The translations under genes and the position numbers were made by a program. This document shows, piece after piece, positions 1 to 12,336 of a DNA stretch of 64,000 nt (positions within the stretch are counted from its first letter, which is position 1; the number at the start of each line of letters is the position of its first letter). This stretch comes from Hymenopus coronatus (taxonomy: Eukaryota > Arthropoda > Insecta > Mantodea > Hymenopodidae). A model generated the notes under the pieces. That model ran no database searches. It was not told the origin of the DNA and saw nothing but the letters and a program-made list of their open reading frames with translations. The stretch covers positions 151,562,129-151,626,128 of the forward strand of contig CM060890.1 of the NCBI GenBank assembly GCA_030762935.1, written 5' to 3'.

Positions 1-59
1 CAAGTTTGTCAGATCATTACCTTTCCTAATGTAAGCATAAAAAATGCAAAAATGGAAAA

Positions 60-1113
60 ATATTAAAGCATGTAAGTATTAAGCGATGAAAACATCAGAA
101 ACGTTATAAATCATCTCTCTGATATAAAATGGTCCTTTGGCATTTCACGAACTGTAGATGAAAACAATAATACATTCCTAAATCAATGTTTTACTGCTTA
201 AAACCATTGTTTTCCTAAAACAACATTCAAACCAAAAAAGTTCTTACTAGACTGGTGTACCCCGGGCTTTAGAGTGTCACGGGCTTTAGAGTGTCAAGTG
301 CAAGGAAAACACTCACCAAAGATTCTAATAATCTACAGGTAAAACAGCACTATTTACTTTATAGCAAAATTTACAAAAAAGTTATATAGAGAGAAAAACA
401 AATGGCCATTGAGAAATATATAAAAGAAGCTCACAACAAAAGTAAAGCAACATGGCAGTTAATTAAACATTAATTAGGTCAATTCAAAATCTTCTCGGGC
501 TTCTAGCCAGGTAATAACTGGCTAGAAGCCCGAGAAGATTTTGAATTAACACGTCGCCAGGAAAGCTATAGTTCTTATTAATTAGGTCTTCAAAATAAAC
601 AAAAATGTGACTCATTAAACCATAGTTGCACAAATATACCAAATGAAACCTGCAAATCACCTCCATGCTTGCACGAGGCACAAAATAGTAGCTCAAACTC
701 AAAGCTCCACATTTTAATCTAGGTTATGTAACAACCAACAATGTAAAAAATATTATCACTGCTTTGTAATCAAAAATCTCAAGTGGATGGGATGAACTGC
801 CATCCAGGGTAGTAAAACTAATTAAAGATTTCATAAGTGAATCACTTGCAAAAATATTTAACCAATCTTTTCATTTTGGAGTATTTCCAGAGAATGAAAT
901 ATGCCTTAATAATCCCCTTGCACAAAGGAGGGACATATGAATACAAAAAGTATCACCTTATATCAATCTTGACCAGCTTCTGAATAATATTTGAGAAATT
1001 AGTATATGCTAGACTAAAAGTTTTTTTTTGAAAAAAAAATAAAATATTAAGTAACTGTCAACATGGCTTATCTACAATTACCACAGTAACCACAATAGCA
1101 CTAAATTTAGATC

Positions 1114-1144
<31 letters not shown>

Positions 1145-2135
1145 GCTGCAATATTCTGTGACATTTCAAAGGCATTTGACTGTGTAAACCATAAAATTCT
1201 CCTAAAAAGCTAGAGCACTATAATATAAAAGATTAAAACCCTGAGTGGTTCAAACCATATTTATCAAATCGTAAACAAAGTGTAATCATACAAATCTCAA
1301 TGAAGAACTAATGCAAATGGTGTTCCACAAGGTTCAGTGTTAGGTCCTCTGTTGTATATACTCTATACTAATGACTTATCTCACAATATAAATGCAGGTG
1401 GCTCCTCAGTTATCTACAAAATACAAGTCATTATAAATTACAAACATTAAATAACTTAGATGAATGGTTCTCATGCAATGGAATGAGCTTGAATAAATCA
1501 AAAACTAGTATTATAAAGTTTAAGACTACTGTAAGCGCAAATTCAAGACAAGATCACTCATTAAAAGAAACAACAAAAGACTGCAACAAAATATTAAGAA
1601 TATACAGAGACAAATATCTAAAATAGAACATCCATATAGAATATAGAACTAAGAAACTAATTCAGCCTGTTTTAATATGCTATGTCTGACACACATAATA
1701 AATATAGAACCAAAAAATATGGTCTATTAGGTTACTTTCACTCGATTCTGACCTATGGCATAATATTATGGGGAAATGCACCTGGGTGGGAAATGGTATT
1801 CAGATTACAGAAAAAAATAATACATCACTGCAAAGTTCAAAAACTATTGTAAACCACTATTTAAAATATTTTAAAATATACCTCTTAAGAGTTGCTAACC
1901 TAGGCTTATAAAAATTATGACAAGTTCATAGAAAAACAAAACCGACATCACCACAATACTCAGCAAGAATCTAGCATAAAATTCCCCATGCATAGACTAA
2001 CACCTCTATGAAAAAAAAAACCTACTAAATGGGTATAAAAATATATAATTAACTGCCACAAAAATCAAAGATATAAAAACCTTAAATTTATTCACAAAAA
2101 GAGTTAAAGAAATATTAGTAAATAAAACCTATTAC
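60..2135 (+). mobile_element. Decayed jockey/CR1-type non-LTR retrotransposon
   Basis: Broken reading frames give the order expected of a LINE reverse transcriptase. Around 240-470 there is an endonuclease-RT linker (WCTPG, then a basic stretch ending ATWQLIK). Around 785-930 comes SGWDELPSRVVKLIKDF, around 1145-1205 FCDISKAFDCVNHKILL, and at about 1315-1375 GVPQGSVLGPLLY. Near 1745-1810 is the downstream GIILWGNAP and RLQKKII segment. Stops and frameshifts are frequent and the FADD catalytic box is not recognisable, so it is dead. A 30-bp hairpin interrupts it at 481-547 and an A-run of about 27 bases lies at 1115-1141. The exact clade (jockey, CR1 or relative) is inferred from motif style only. 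Confidence 0.8.
481..547. repeat. Perfect inverted repeat, 30-bp arms
   Basis: The 30 bases at 481-510 are the exact reverse complement of 518-547, with a 7-base loop at 511-517. It sits inside a badly decayed LINE, so perfect arms imply it formed later than the LINE decay or is maintained by copying. No gene explains it. Confidence 0.95.
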
Positions 2136-2139
2136 TGTA

Positions 2140-5100
2140 TACAAGAATTTTGACATAATGTTGGAGTTACTTGGCTAATATACATATTACAATATAAATC
2201 ATTGTTTCAGTATATTTTTAAAATAATATCTTTATACGTGTACATAGTAGAATTTAAGTTACTCAAGTATATTTTTTGACAAGTCACCAGTTTACGAGCT
2301 TACGCTCACAATGTAAACATTATATTATCTTTGGGGCTCAACTGGTTTGCCTGTTTCTTGCCTTTTGGAATAAGTTTTGATGACATCTGAGATCCTTTGC
2401 TTGGATACAGTAAACCCAAGGCTCTTACCTACTTAATAATCTTGGAATTGAAGTATTTTGTATTGGAAAGCGTAGTAATGTACCCTTCCCGGCGCTATTT
2501 GACTGGGCAACTACTGCACTGAGCTGGTTTACTTGTCCATACTTGTCACATAGATCTCTAACAACCCTCCATAATTAATACTTTCTTTCTCTTCACAAAC
2601 CTAAATTCAATTTCTGGTAATAATTTATGAAGAACACATCACCTAAAAGAAGGGGTCATAGTATTATTATTAACAGAATTCAAGACCTTGCCTAGAGATT
2701 GCAACTCAATACTGAAGAAAATTTTGCACTTTAGTACATATAGCAGTTGGCTTAAACTGGTTTCTTTTCTTGTGCACCTGTTTCCTTACATGCAGCAGAT
2801 GCCATGCTCCAATATACCCTGTGTTAACTTAACACTGTTATTCACGCCAACAGTTGCATTATCAACATTCAAAATCATTTATTTCTTGCTGTTTATCTTA
2901 TAAACTGCATAGCTATTTCACATGAATTCAGTTACTTTGTTCTTAAGAAGATGGCTAGAATTTGTTAACCTTAAATGAGGACCATTTTAACAAATGCCAT
3001 TTTTTTCAAATAGCAGGTTTTGATGGATTTTGGTCAATTGTAATGAGAGAAAAAGAATGCACTTTTCATAAAATCAATAAATGCAATTATTTCCCATTGA
3101 AAAGAGTGCCTCAATATAGAGCATTTTCACAAAACTCAACATCTCCATTTCTTAAATTTTCATAAAACTCAACTTTGAGGAGGTAAAAATTTGGGTAAAG
3201 ACTGGCATACCTATAATTTAAAATCGATGGAAAAAAATATTGTAAAAGCTAAATTGCCTTTTAAAATTACAGAGGTGAGAATATTTTCACACAAAAAAAA
3301 CTTGTAATAATTGTGTACAGTGTTACGTACAAAACACTTATTTTTCTGCACCGTTTAAGCCAAGGCAGACAATTTATGCAATATCTGAACTTCCAAAGGT
3401 GAACCATGTCAGCAAGAAGAAAGCTGATGATGTGAAGAACTTTATCAGTTATTTCCATAATGAATCGGAAGAGGGAAAAGTTGGTTGGTTGGTATCTAAT
3501 GTTGAGCAGTTGACAGTGAAGCCATTCGCTCGCTTGCATTCCAGTATTTTGATGTCATGTTATCATGTCGACTCAAGGTTGGGCAGCGCAGTAGATGGGA
3601 AAAGTATTTTATGGCAAAGTTCTAAAAGGATGTGGCAAAGCTTCTGACAACAGGATGGATCATGTTGAGGAACCATTGTATTTAGATTCTGTACATTCAA
3701 TTTTCAGTGATTTTGGATATTGCAAAAAAAAAGTTTGATCTTACATTGAAGTTTTTTTGTATATCAATAATTAATTTCGAACAAATTAGTTTACAACAAT
3801 GATTTTGATGAAGTTTTTGCCAACTGAGAATAAAAAATAATTAAAACATTTTAAGTTATGTGTATTTCAAAAAATGGATATGTTGAGTTTTGTATAATTC
3901 TCAAGTTTTGTCATATTTTTTTCCAAATAAATAAGATAACAAAATTAGTTGTACTGCCTAACAATAAATCCATCTCAAAAAAAGAAACACTAACATTTTT
4001 ATCCAGAGTTACTATATCAAAAGCTCAGAGTAAACTAAAAAAAACCATTTTCTGTAAAATTTTTAAAATGGCATTTGCTGAGTTTTGTTAATGTTCCTCT
4101 ATGCGGAATTTGGAACTTCTTTGTTACAGCAATGCTTGTTAACCAACTGGACTGAATATCAAACATTTATGTACTCTGTGACAGGATCTTGTTTGCTCAT
4201 TGTCACAATACCATGTTGCATTTCCTTGCCAAGGTGGAGAGAAAATTTCACATAAAATACATTACTTAGAACAGTTGTGACAGTGGCTCACGAAAATAAG
4301 ATTTAATTTTAGATCAGGAAGGACTGATAACAGCACTTTTATCTTATTTTATTTACTTTGTTTATATCAAACCATAATCATTGCTTAATTTTCTTTATGG
4401 CTATTGCGTTTAATTATAGTTTTTGAATATACTGGTTGTCATGCACATTTTATATGCATAATTAAGTAGGCACTTCTTTCTTATTCATTGTTTAACTTTG
4501 GTGCAGTTCTGTATAAATATTCTTGCATTAATGAAAATCATAATTTGTTTGTGATATTACTTTAGGTATATCTTAAGTGGAAGTTGGTAGTTTCACTTGT
4601 TCTAGGGCAATGTTGCACACATACAAATGCATTAAAACAATTTCAACTCAGTGTCTTGTTACACTGTTTATTCTTACACAGCTTTTCGCTGGCTACTTAT
4701 TTTACCAAATGTTAACTTCTCCTAAAATGATTCTGGCAACAAAAACATTACTAGTATTCAGTTTCTAATTTTAACCAAAAATGAATTCAAATATTGTCAA
4801 CAATTCAACAATAATCACTATTTGAACCTAAAATTCTTAAACCAATAACCGATATCTTTTGTCATAATACAAGTCTCAATTTGCATGTTATATGCTATGT
4901 TGAGAAAATCATACTCCTCACCTAAGCTCAATCTGTGCGTTTATATTGTACACTACATTTATTAGTTAAAATATTAACTTTTTATCATCTATTTCCTCTT
5001 TCAGCATCATTAAAATGTTGTTCTTTAACAAGTGCATTAGCAACAAGCTCCTGGCATTTGTTACGTTTCTTCTTAACAACATTTTGTTGTGTTAGGTACT

Positions 5101-5320
5101 CATAGAATATGCAACATTTGTTAAGCCACTGCATTATGTCACCACACAGTCATCATCTGAAGACGGAAGCGATGATTCTCACAATAGTTGGAGTATTAAA
5201 GAGTAAGTGAAGATGAGTGACTATCATTTTTAAAGAATCTACAATCTCATTTAGTTTCAGAATTTCATATTAATCAATAGTCTTGAAAGCTACTCGTAGA
5301 AAAGCCAAACTTCAACTTGA
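2140..5320. other. Long RECQL4 intron 7 sequence, no confident gene
   Basis: AT-rich sequence downstream of RECQL4 exon 7 in gene order. I do not find helicase motifs V or VI on the minus strand here, so the next exon probably lies beyond position 1. Three short stretches look protein-like but unassigned: about 2335-2565 minus (one piece contains SKQRISDVIKTYSKRQETG), 3370-3645 plus (contains NHVSKKKADDVKNF) and 5095-5205 plus (contains YATFVKPLHYVTT, preceded by a TTAG acceptor-like site). They may be relics of transposases. Confidence 0.5.
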
Positions 5321-5325
5321 GTTAC

Positions 5326-5437
5326 CTGACATGAACGCCTGCTGCACTTGTTTCCTGCGAGTTGCACTAAGACCTGCATGATATGGCTCAGCACTACACG
5401 AGAGAACTCTCCTGCCAGGCCGCGCTTTCACCACATC
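5326..5437 (-). CDS. RECQL4: RECQL4 exon 7
   Basis: The minus strand reads acceptor TTGTGTTGCAG, then 112 coding bases, then donor GTAACTC. The peptide contains SCSAEPYHAGLSATRRKQVQQAF, which matches the RecQ-family segment after motif IV (AxAYHAG...R..VQ..F), where the helicase strand lies between motifs IV and V. It starts in phase 0, as exon 6 ends, and leaves one base for the next exon. The next exon should encode the VATVAFGMG motif V and was not found in the window. A partial 95-bp tandem copy lies just upstream in gene order at 5472-5532. Confidence 0.92.
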
Positions 5438-5471
5438 CTGCAACACAATATATAAACATCTACTCTATGTA

Positions 5472-5532
5472 CATGATATGGCTCAGCACTACACGAGAGA
5501 CCTCTCCTGCCAGGCCAAGCTTTCACCACATC
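5472..5532 (-). pseudogene. Partial tandem duplicate of RECQL4 exon 7
   Basis: Sequence from 5472 to about 5540 repeats 5377-5445 with few changes, including the acceptor TTGCAG. The peptide would begin like exon 7 (DVVKA.PGRR.LSCSAEPYH) and then run into non-coding sequence. The copy spacing is 95 bp, not a multiple of three, so splicing into this acceptor without skipping would shift frame. It abuts the 39-bp minisatellite, whose first unit starts at about 5541. Confidence 0.85.
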
Positions 5533-5540
5533 CTGCAATA

Positions 5541-6724
5541 CCTCACACATAACACTATCAGGGAGGAACATGAACCAAACCTCACACAGTACACTATCAG
5601 TATAAATCATGAACCAAACCTCACACAGTACACTATCAGTATAAAACATGAACCAAACCTCACACAGTACACTATCAGTATAAAACATGAACCAAACCTC
5701 ACACAGTACACTATCAGTGAGGAACATGAACCAAACCTCACACATTACACTTTCAGTGAGGAACATGAACCAAACCTCACACATTACACTATCAGTGAGG
5801 AACATGAACCAAACCTCACACAGTACACTATCAGTGAGGAACATGAACTAAACCTCACACATTACACTATCAGTGACGAACATAAACCGAACCTCACTCA
5901 GTACACTATCAGTGAGGAAAATGAACCAAACCTCAAACAATGCACTATCAGTGAGGAACATGAACCAAACCTCACACAGTACACTATCAGTGAGAAACAT
6001 GAACCAAACCTCACACAGTATACTATCAGTGAGAAACATTAACCAAACCTCACACAGTACACTATCAGTGACGAACATAAACCGAACCTCACTCAGTACA
6101 CTATCAGTGAGGAACATGAACCAAACCTCAAACAATGCACTATCAGTGAGGAACATGAACCAAACCTCACACAGTACACTATCAGTGAGAAACATTAACC
6201 AAACCTCACACAGTATACTATCAGTGAGAAACATTAACCAAACCTCACACAGTACACTATCAGTGAGGAATATGAACCAAACCCCACACAGTACACTATC
6301 AGTGAGGAATATGAACCAAACCTCACACATTACACTATCAGTGAGGAACATGAACCAAACCTCACACATTACACTATCAGTGAGGAACATGAACCAAACC
6401 TCACACATTACACTATCAGTGAGGAACATGAACCAAACCTCACACATAACACTATCAGTGAGGAACATGAACCAAACCTCACGCAGTACACTATCAGTGA
6501 GGAACATGAACCAAACCTCTCACAACACACTATCAGTGAGGACCATGAAATAAATCTCTCACAACACACTATCAGTGAGGAACAAGAACCAAAACCTCAC
6601 ACAGTATACAATCAGTGAGGAACACGAACCAAACCCCACACAGTACACTATCAGTATGGAACATGAACCAAACCTCACACCTTACACTATCAGTGAGGAA
6701 CATGAACCAAACCTCACACAGTAC
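5541..6724. repeat. 39-bp minisatellite, left block (about 30 units)
   Basis: Head-to-tail units of 39 bp with the core CACTATCAGTGAGGAACATG. 39 is a multiple of three, so all frames stay open for long distances and produce repetitive spurious ORFs on both strands. The unit differs at 4 of 39 positions from 13816-13854, inside RECQL4 exon 6. This block and 12337-13744 were one array before a Penelope-like multimer inserted; CTCACACAGTAC ends this block (6713-6724) and starts the other (12337-12348). Confidence 0.95.
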
Positions 6725-8336
6725 AATTAAAATTTAGTTGAGTCGATTTTGTAACACTACATCACTTACTTTTTTTATTTAGGAAAACATGTTTCAGAAG
6801 CCATGTGCTTCCATTGTCAATTCCTTTGGTCGACTACCGGTATTGCTTGCTGTGGTGGTTGTCTCTGTCCCTGGTGGTGGTTTGATGAACTTCTGGATGA
6901 GTAGATCGCCTGGCGGGATTTCAAAATTGAAAACCCGGTTCTTGTTTTTCCAAATATATATGTTTTCCCAAACTTTTAATTCTGTCTTCCTTGTGATGTT
7001 TTTGAGGATTTTTGGGCTTCTATTTATAGTGTGTTTCTCTTTCCAAAAATGCCAAGCTACTGCAGATTTTTCTTCTTGTTTGAGTTTAACATTTCTGTGG
7101 TGTTCTTTTGCCCTGGTTTTTATATTTCTTTTTGTTTGGCCGATGTAGATTATTTCACAGTCATTACAGCTGAACTGATATATTCCTGGTTTGTTTTCTT
7201 GTGGGATATCATCTTTTAATTTAGAATTTAAAATGTTTTTTATAGAGTAATTGTTTTTAGGGGCTAGAATGATGTTATGTCTTTTGAAGATCCTCTGGAA
7301 TTTGTAGAAAGTTGCAGGGTGGTATGTAAACTTCTTGTAGATCTTGTTTTCTTTCTGGTTTTGAGTGAGTGTGCTGACTTCTTTAATTCTCTTTCTATTT
7401 TTGGCTTTATTAACTTTTTTGTACACCAGTTCTGCCCGAAATCCATTCTCTGTAGCTATGTCCAATATTTTAGTAAGTTCACATTGGTATTCTGTTTTTC
7501 CCATTGGTACATTTACCAATCTGTGTGTAAGGCTGTTGAGTAAAGCATGCTGATGGGGAATGGGATTGTAACTCTTTTGTTTTATATAGCTGTTGGTGTG
7601 GGTAGGTTTTCTGTAGATGCCAAATGTAAGGTGATTATTAGTTTTGATGATTTTTAGGTCGAGGAATGGTAGTTGTCCATCACATTCCTTCTCCATTGTG
7701 AACTTTATAGACTTTTCTTGCATATTTAGGAGTTTTAGTGCATCTTCTAGGTGTCTTTCTGGGACTATTGCAAAGATGTCGTCTACATAGCGGTACCATA
7801 TTTTGAACATCCAGGGGAATGCCTTTTTAATCCTAGTTTCCATAGTGCTCATGAAGAGATCTGCTAATATAGGTGACAGCGGGCTGCCCATAGCTAAACC
7901 AGATGTTTGTTTGTAATATTTCCCGTTAAATGTGAAAAAATTTTGATTTATGCACAGATTCGTTAATATGATGTATTCTCGCACTTCTTCTGTTGTTTTT
8001 CCTATTGCAAGTAACCAGTTTTTGATGTGGGATTGTATGCTTTCTGTAGGTATGCTTGGAAACAGAGCAGTAACATCAAAGGAAACTAACATATCGGTTT
8101 TTTCCAATTTTATGTCTTTAATTTTTTCGATCAGATCTAGAGAGTTTTTTATACTTGCTGTTTCAAATTTAGGGAAGGAAGAGAATCTGTTTGTTAACCA
8201 TTTTGCTAGATTATAAGTAGGTGCACTTATATTGTTTATAATTGGTCTCATTGCATTTCCCGGCTTATGTATTTTTGGAAGGCCATAAATTCTGGGCAGA
8301 ACTGGATAATCAACTTTAATTTTGCATTTTTCTTTT
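6725..8336 (-). mobile_element. Penelope-like element copy A (5'-truncated, inverted)
   Basis: The minus strand carries an open frame (6794-8251, 485 codons) with reverse transcriptase followed by a GIY-YIG endonuclease, the domain order of Penelope-like elements. RT landmarks are AMGSPLSPILADLF and YRYVDDIF (catalytic YVDD). The endonuclease has GIYQFSC, IYIGQTKRNIKTRAKEH and a downstream H/N-rich block. The N-terminal third is absent: the copy breaks at about 8336 and meets copy B head to head. Its outer 3' end lies at the left target duplication. The frame is intact as far as it goes. Confidence 0.93.
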
Positions 8337-9686
8337 TCACATCAAAAACTGGTTACTTGCAATAGGAAAAACAACAGAAGAAGTGCGAGAATACATCATA
8401 TTAACGAATCTGTGCATAAATCAAAATTTTTTCACATTTAACGGGAAATATTACAAACAAACATCTGGTTTAGCTATGGGCAGCCCGCTGTCACCTATAT
8501 TAGCAGATCTCTTCATGAGCACTATGGAAACTAGGATTAAAAAGGCATTCCCCTGGATGTTCAAAATATGGTACCGCTATGTAGACGACATCTTTGCAAT
8601 AGTCCCAGAAAGACACCTAGAAGATGCACTAAAACTCCTAAATATGCAAGAAAAGTCTATAAAGTTCACAATGGAGAAGGAATGTGATGGACAACTACCA
8701 TTCCTCGACCTAAAAATCATCAAAACTAATAATCACCTTACATTTGGCATCTACAGAAAACCTACCCACACCAACAGCTATATAAAACAAAAGAGTTACA
8801 ATCCCATTCCCCATCAGCATGCTTTACTCAACAGCCTTACACACAGATTGGTAAATGTACCAATGGGAAAAACAGAATACCAATGTGAACTTACTAAAAT
8901 ATTGGACATAGCTACAGAGAATGGATTTCGGGCAGATCTGGTGTACAAAAAAGTTAATAAAGCCAAAAATAGAAAGAGAATTAAAGAAGTCAGCACACTC
9001 ACTCAAAACCAGAAAGAAAACAAGATCTACAAGAAGTTTACATACCACCCTACAACTTTCTACAAATTCCAGAGGATCTTCAAAAGACATAACATCATTC
9101 TAGCCCCTAAAAACAATTACTCTATAAAAAACATTTTAAATTCTAAATTAAGAGATGATATTCCACAAGAAAACAAACCAGGAATATATCAGTTCAGCTG
9201 TAATGACTGTGAAAAAATCTACATCGGCCAAACAAAAAGAAATATAAAAACCAGGGCAAAAGAACACCACAGAAATATTAAACTCAAACAAGAAGAAAAA
9301 TCTGCAGTAGCTTGGCATTTTTGGAAAGAGAAACACACTATAAATAGAAGCCCAAAAACCCTCAAAAACATCACAAGGAAGACAGAATTAAAAGTTTGGG
9401 AAAACATATATATTTGGAAAAACAAGAACCGGGTTTTCAATTTTGAAATCCCGCCAGCCGATCTACTCATCCAGAAGTTCATCAAACCACCACCAGGGAC
9501 AGAGACAACCACCACAGCAAGCAATACCGGTAGTCGACCAAAGGAATTGACAATGGAAGCACATGGCTTGTGAAACATGTTTTCCTAAATAAAAAAAGTA
9601 AGTGATGTAGTGTTACAAAATCGACTCAACTAAATTTTAATTGTTAAAACACATCACTGTCTCAAAGTCCACCATATATCAGGATA
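8337..9686 (+). mobile_element. Penelope-like element copy B (5'-truncated)
   Basis: Starts abruptly inside the RT domain (at HIKNWLLAIGKTTEE) and continues without a stop to the normal C-terminus (open frame 8383-9573). It keeps AMGSPLSP, YVDD and the GIY-YIG block. It is followed by the 3' UTR and a further 46-base tail (GTTAAAACACATCACTGTC...CAGGATA) that also begins copy C's leader. Copy B is thus inverted relative to A and in direct tandem with C, the arrangement described as pseudo-LTR in Penelope elements. Confidence 0.93.
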
Positions 9687-12336
9687 ATTCACGGAATACA
9701 AACCTTGTGGACGTAGACTGCCGTAAACATACACAACACGTGGTGAAAGGAACAGAAAATGGACGCTACAAAGGTAGGATGAAATTCAATATTCATTTAC
9801 GAGGCTTTTAACGAAACCAACCACAAAAAGGATATAAAGTTATTCGAAAAACTACAAGAAAAGAAATGTAAATTAGCCACGGATATCCGCTTTCTAAATT
9901 TATGTAGAATTAAAAAGGCCACGCCAAAATTTGTCAGAAAAATAATAAAAAATGATAACAATAGTAAACTAGAAAAAGCAGTCGTCAAAAAAATCTCGGA
10001 AATGGAGAAGAACAAACATTACAAAAGTAGAAGTGAAGTAGATTTACAGCTATATGAATTACACTTGAAACTAACCAAAAAATTAGGAAGCATCATTTGG
10101 GAAAATTTAGAAAACAATCTTTTGGCTAAATTAAGCATCAAAATGAGAAACAAAACTTTAACGCAAAAACGTAAACTTGAAAAGCTGTGCAAAGAACAGG
10201 GGAAAAGAAAACCAATTCAAAAGTCCACACCACAAATGAACGTCAAAAACCTATTGGACCAAACTTTCACCAAATCAGAACTGGATGTCTTAAACAAAGG
10301 GATGAAAACTTGCATCGATTTTTCAGAAAAAATTGACGATTACATTGCGGACGTACAAATAGCTACCAGCACATAAATGATATTGATAAAAACATAATAA
10401 AAAGTGAATGTTGCCAAATTATCGAAACAATAGAAAGCAAAAAGAAAACTTACCCCCCAAAAAATGTAATAAGAGCATTAAAAAGCAAACCGGTAATTTA
10501 TAGCAAAGCAGACAAAGGAAACACAATAGTAATTATGGACAAAACTGAATATGTAGAAAGAATGGAAACACTTTTAGAAAAAGAAGAATACTCTACAGTA
10601 CAAAAGAACCCTCTAAACCAATGTAAAGTTAAATTAAATGCCAGTATTCAAGAATGTAAACTAATAGACAAAAAAAAAAAAAAAAAATTCAAAATTAAAG
10701 TTGATAATCCAGTTCTGCCCAGAATTTATGGCCTTCCAAAAATACATAAGCCGGGAAATGCAATGAGACCAATTATAAACAACATAAGTGCACCTACATA
10801 TAATCTAGGAAAATGGTTAACAAACAGATTCTCTTCCTTCCCTAAATTTGAAACAGCAAGTATAAAAAACTCTCTAGATCTGATCGATAAAATTAAAGAC
10901 ATAAAATTGAAAAAAAAACTGATATGTTAGTTTCCTTTGATGTTACTGCTCTGTTTCCAAGCATACCTACAGAAAGCATACAATCCCACATCAAAAACTG
11001 GTTACTTGCAATAGGGAAAACAACAGAAGAAGTCCGAGAATACATCACATTAACGAATCTGTGCATAAATCAAAATTTTTTCACATTTAACAGGAAACAT
11101 TACAAACAAACATCTGGTTTAGCTATGAGCGCCCCGCTGTCACCAATATTAGCAGATCTCTTTATGAGCACTATGGAAACTAGGATTAAAAGGGCATTCC
11201 CCTGGATGTTCAAAATATGGTACCGCTATGTAGACGACATCTTTGCAATAGTCCCAGAAAGACACCTAGAAGATGCACTAAAACTCCTAAATATGCAAGA
11301 AAAGTCTATAAAGTTCACAATGGAGAAGGAATGTGATGGACAACTACCATTCCTCGACCTAAAAATCATCAAAACTAATAATCACCTTACATTTGGCATC
11401 TACAGAAAACCTACCCACACCAACAGCTATATAAAACAAAAGAGTTACAATCCCATTCCCCATCAGCATGCTTTACTCAACAGCCTTACACACAGATTGG
11501 TAAATGTACCAATGGGAAAAACAGAATACCAATGTGAACTTACTAAAATATTGTACATAGCTACAGAGAATGGATTTCGGGCAGAACTGGTGTACAAAAA
11601 AGTTAATAAAGCCAAAAATAGAAAGAGAATTAAAGAAGTCAGCACACTCACTCAAAACCAGAAAGAAAACAAGATCTACAAGAAGTTTACATACCACCCT
11701 ACAACTTTCTACAAATTCCAGAGGATCTTCAAAAGACATAACATCATTCTAGCCCCTAAAAACAATTACTCTATAAAAAACATTTTAAATTCTAAATTAA
11801 AAGATGATATTCCACAAGAAAACAAACCAGGAATATATCAGTTCAGCTGTAATGACTGTGAAAAAATCTACATCGGCCAAACAAAAAGAAATATAAAAAC
11901 CAGGGCAAAAGAACACCACAGAAATATTAAACTCAAACAAGAAGAAAAATCTGCAGTAGCTTGGCATTTTTGGAAAGAGAAACACACTATAAATAGAAGC
12001 CCAAAAACCCTCAAAAACATCACAAGGAAGACAGAATTAAAAGTTTGGGAAAACATATATATTTGGAAAAACAAGAACCGGGTTTTCAATTTTGAAATCC
12101 CGCCAGGCGATCTACTCATTCAGAAGTTCATCAAACCACCACCAGGGACAGAGACAACCACCACAGCAAGCAATACCGGTAGTCGACCAAAGGAATTGAC
12201 AATGGAAGCACATGGCTTCTGAAACATGTTTTCCTAAATAAAAAAAGTAAGTGATGTAGTGTTTCAAAATCGACTTAACTAAATTTTAATTGTTAAAACA
12301 CATCACTGTCTCAAAGTCCACCATATATCAGGATAA
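9687..12336 (+). mobile_element. Penelope-like element copy C (longest copy)
   Basis: About 2.65 kb, with the only long 5' part in the window: a leader from 9687, a lysine-rich N-terminal region (open from about 9780), then RT and GIY-YIG. The coding frame breaks at least twice: a 1-bp loss near 10366 (compared with copy F) and a 1-bp gain in an A-run near 10910. An A-run at 10672-10688 replaces a lysine-rich segment without breaking frame. The RT motif reads AMSAPLSP where copies A, B and F have AMGSPLSP, a subfamily marker shared with copy D. The 3' end carries the 46-base tail, then the target duplication. Confidence 0.93.

Noticed and set aside
5383..6553. Long repetitive ORFs on both strands (HEPNLTQYTISEE-, MNQTSHSTLSVRN- and MFLTDSVLCEVWF-type)
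   Set aside because: All are readings of the 39-bp minisatellite, whose length is a multiple of three; several frames are open at once.
8814..9103. ORFs antisense to the Penelope-like copies (starting MSFEDPLEFVESC, MSVLTSLIL and others)
   Set aside because: They recur with every copy only because the sense strand is repeated; they lack known domains.
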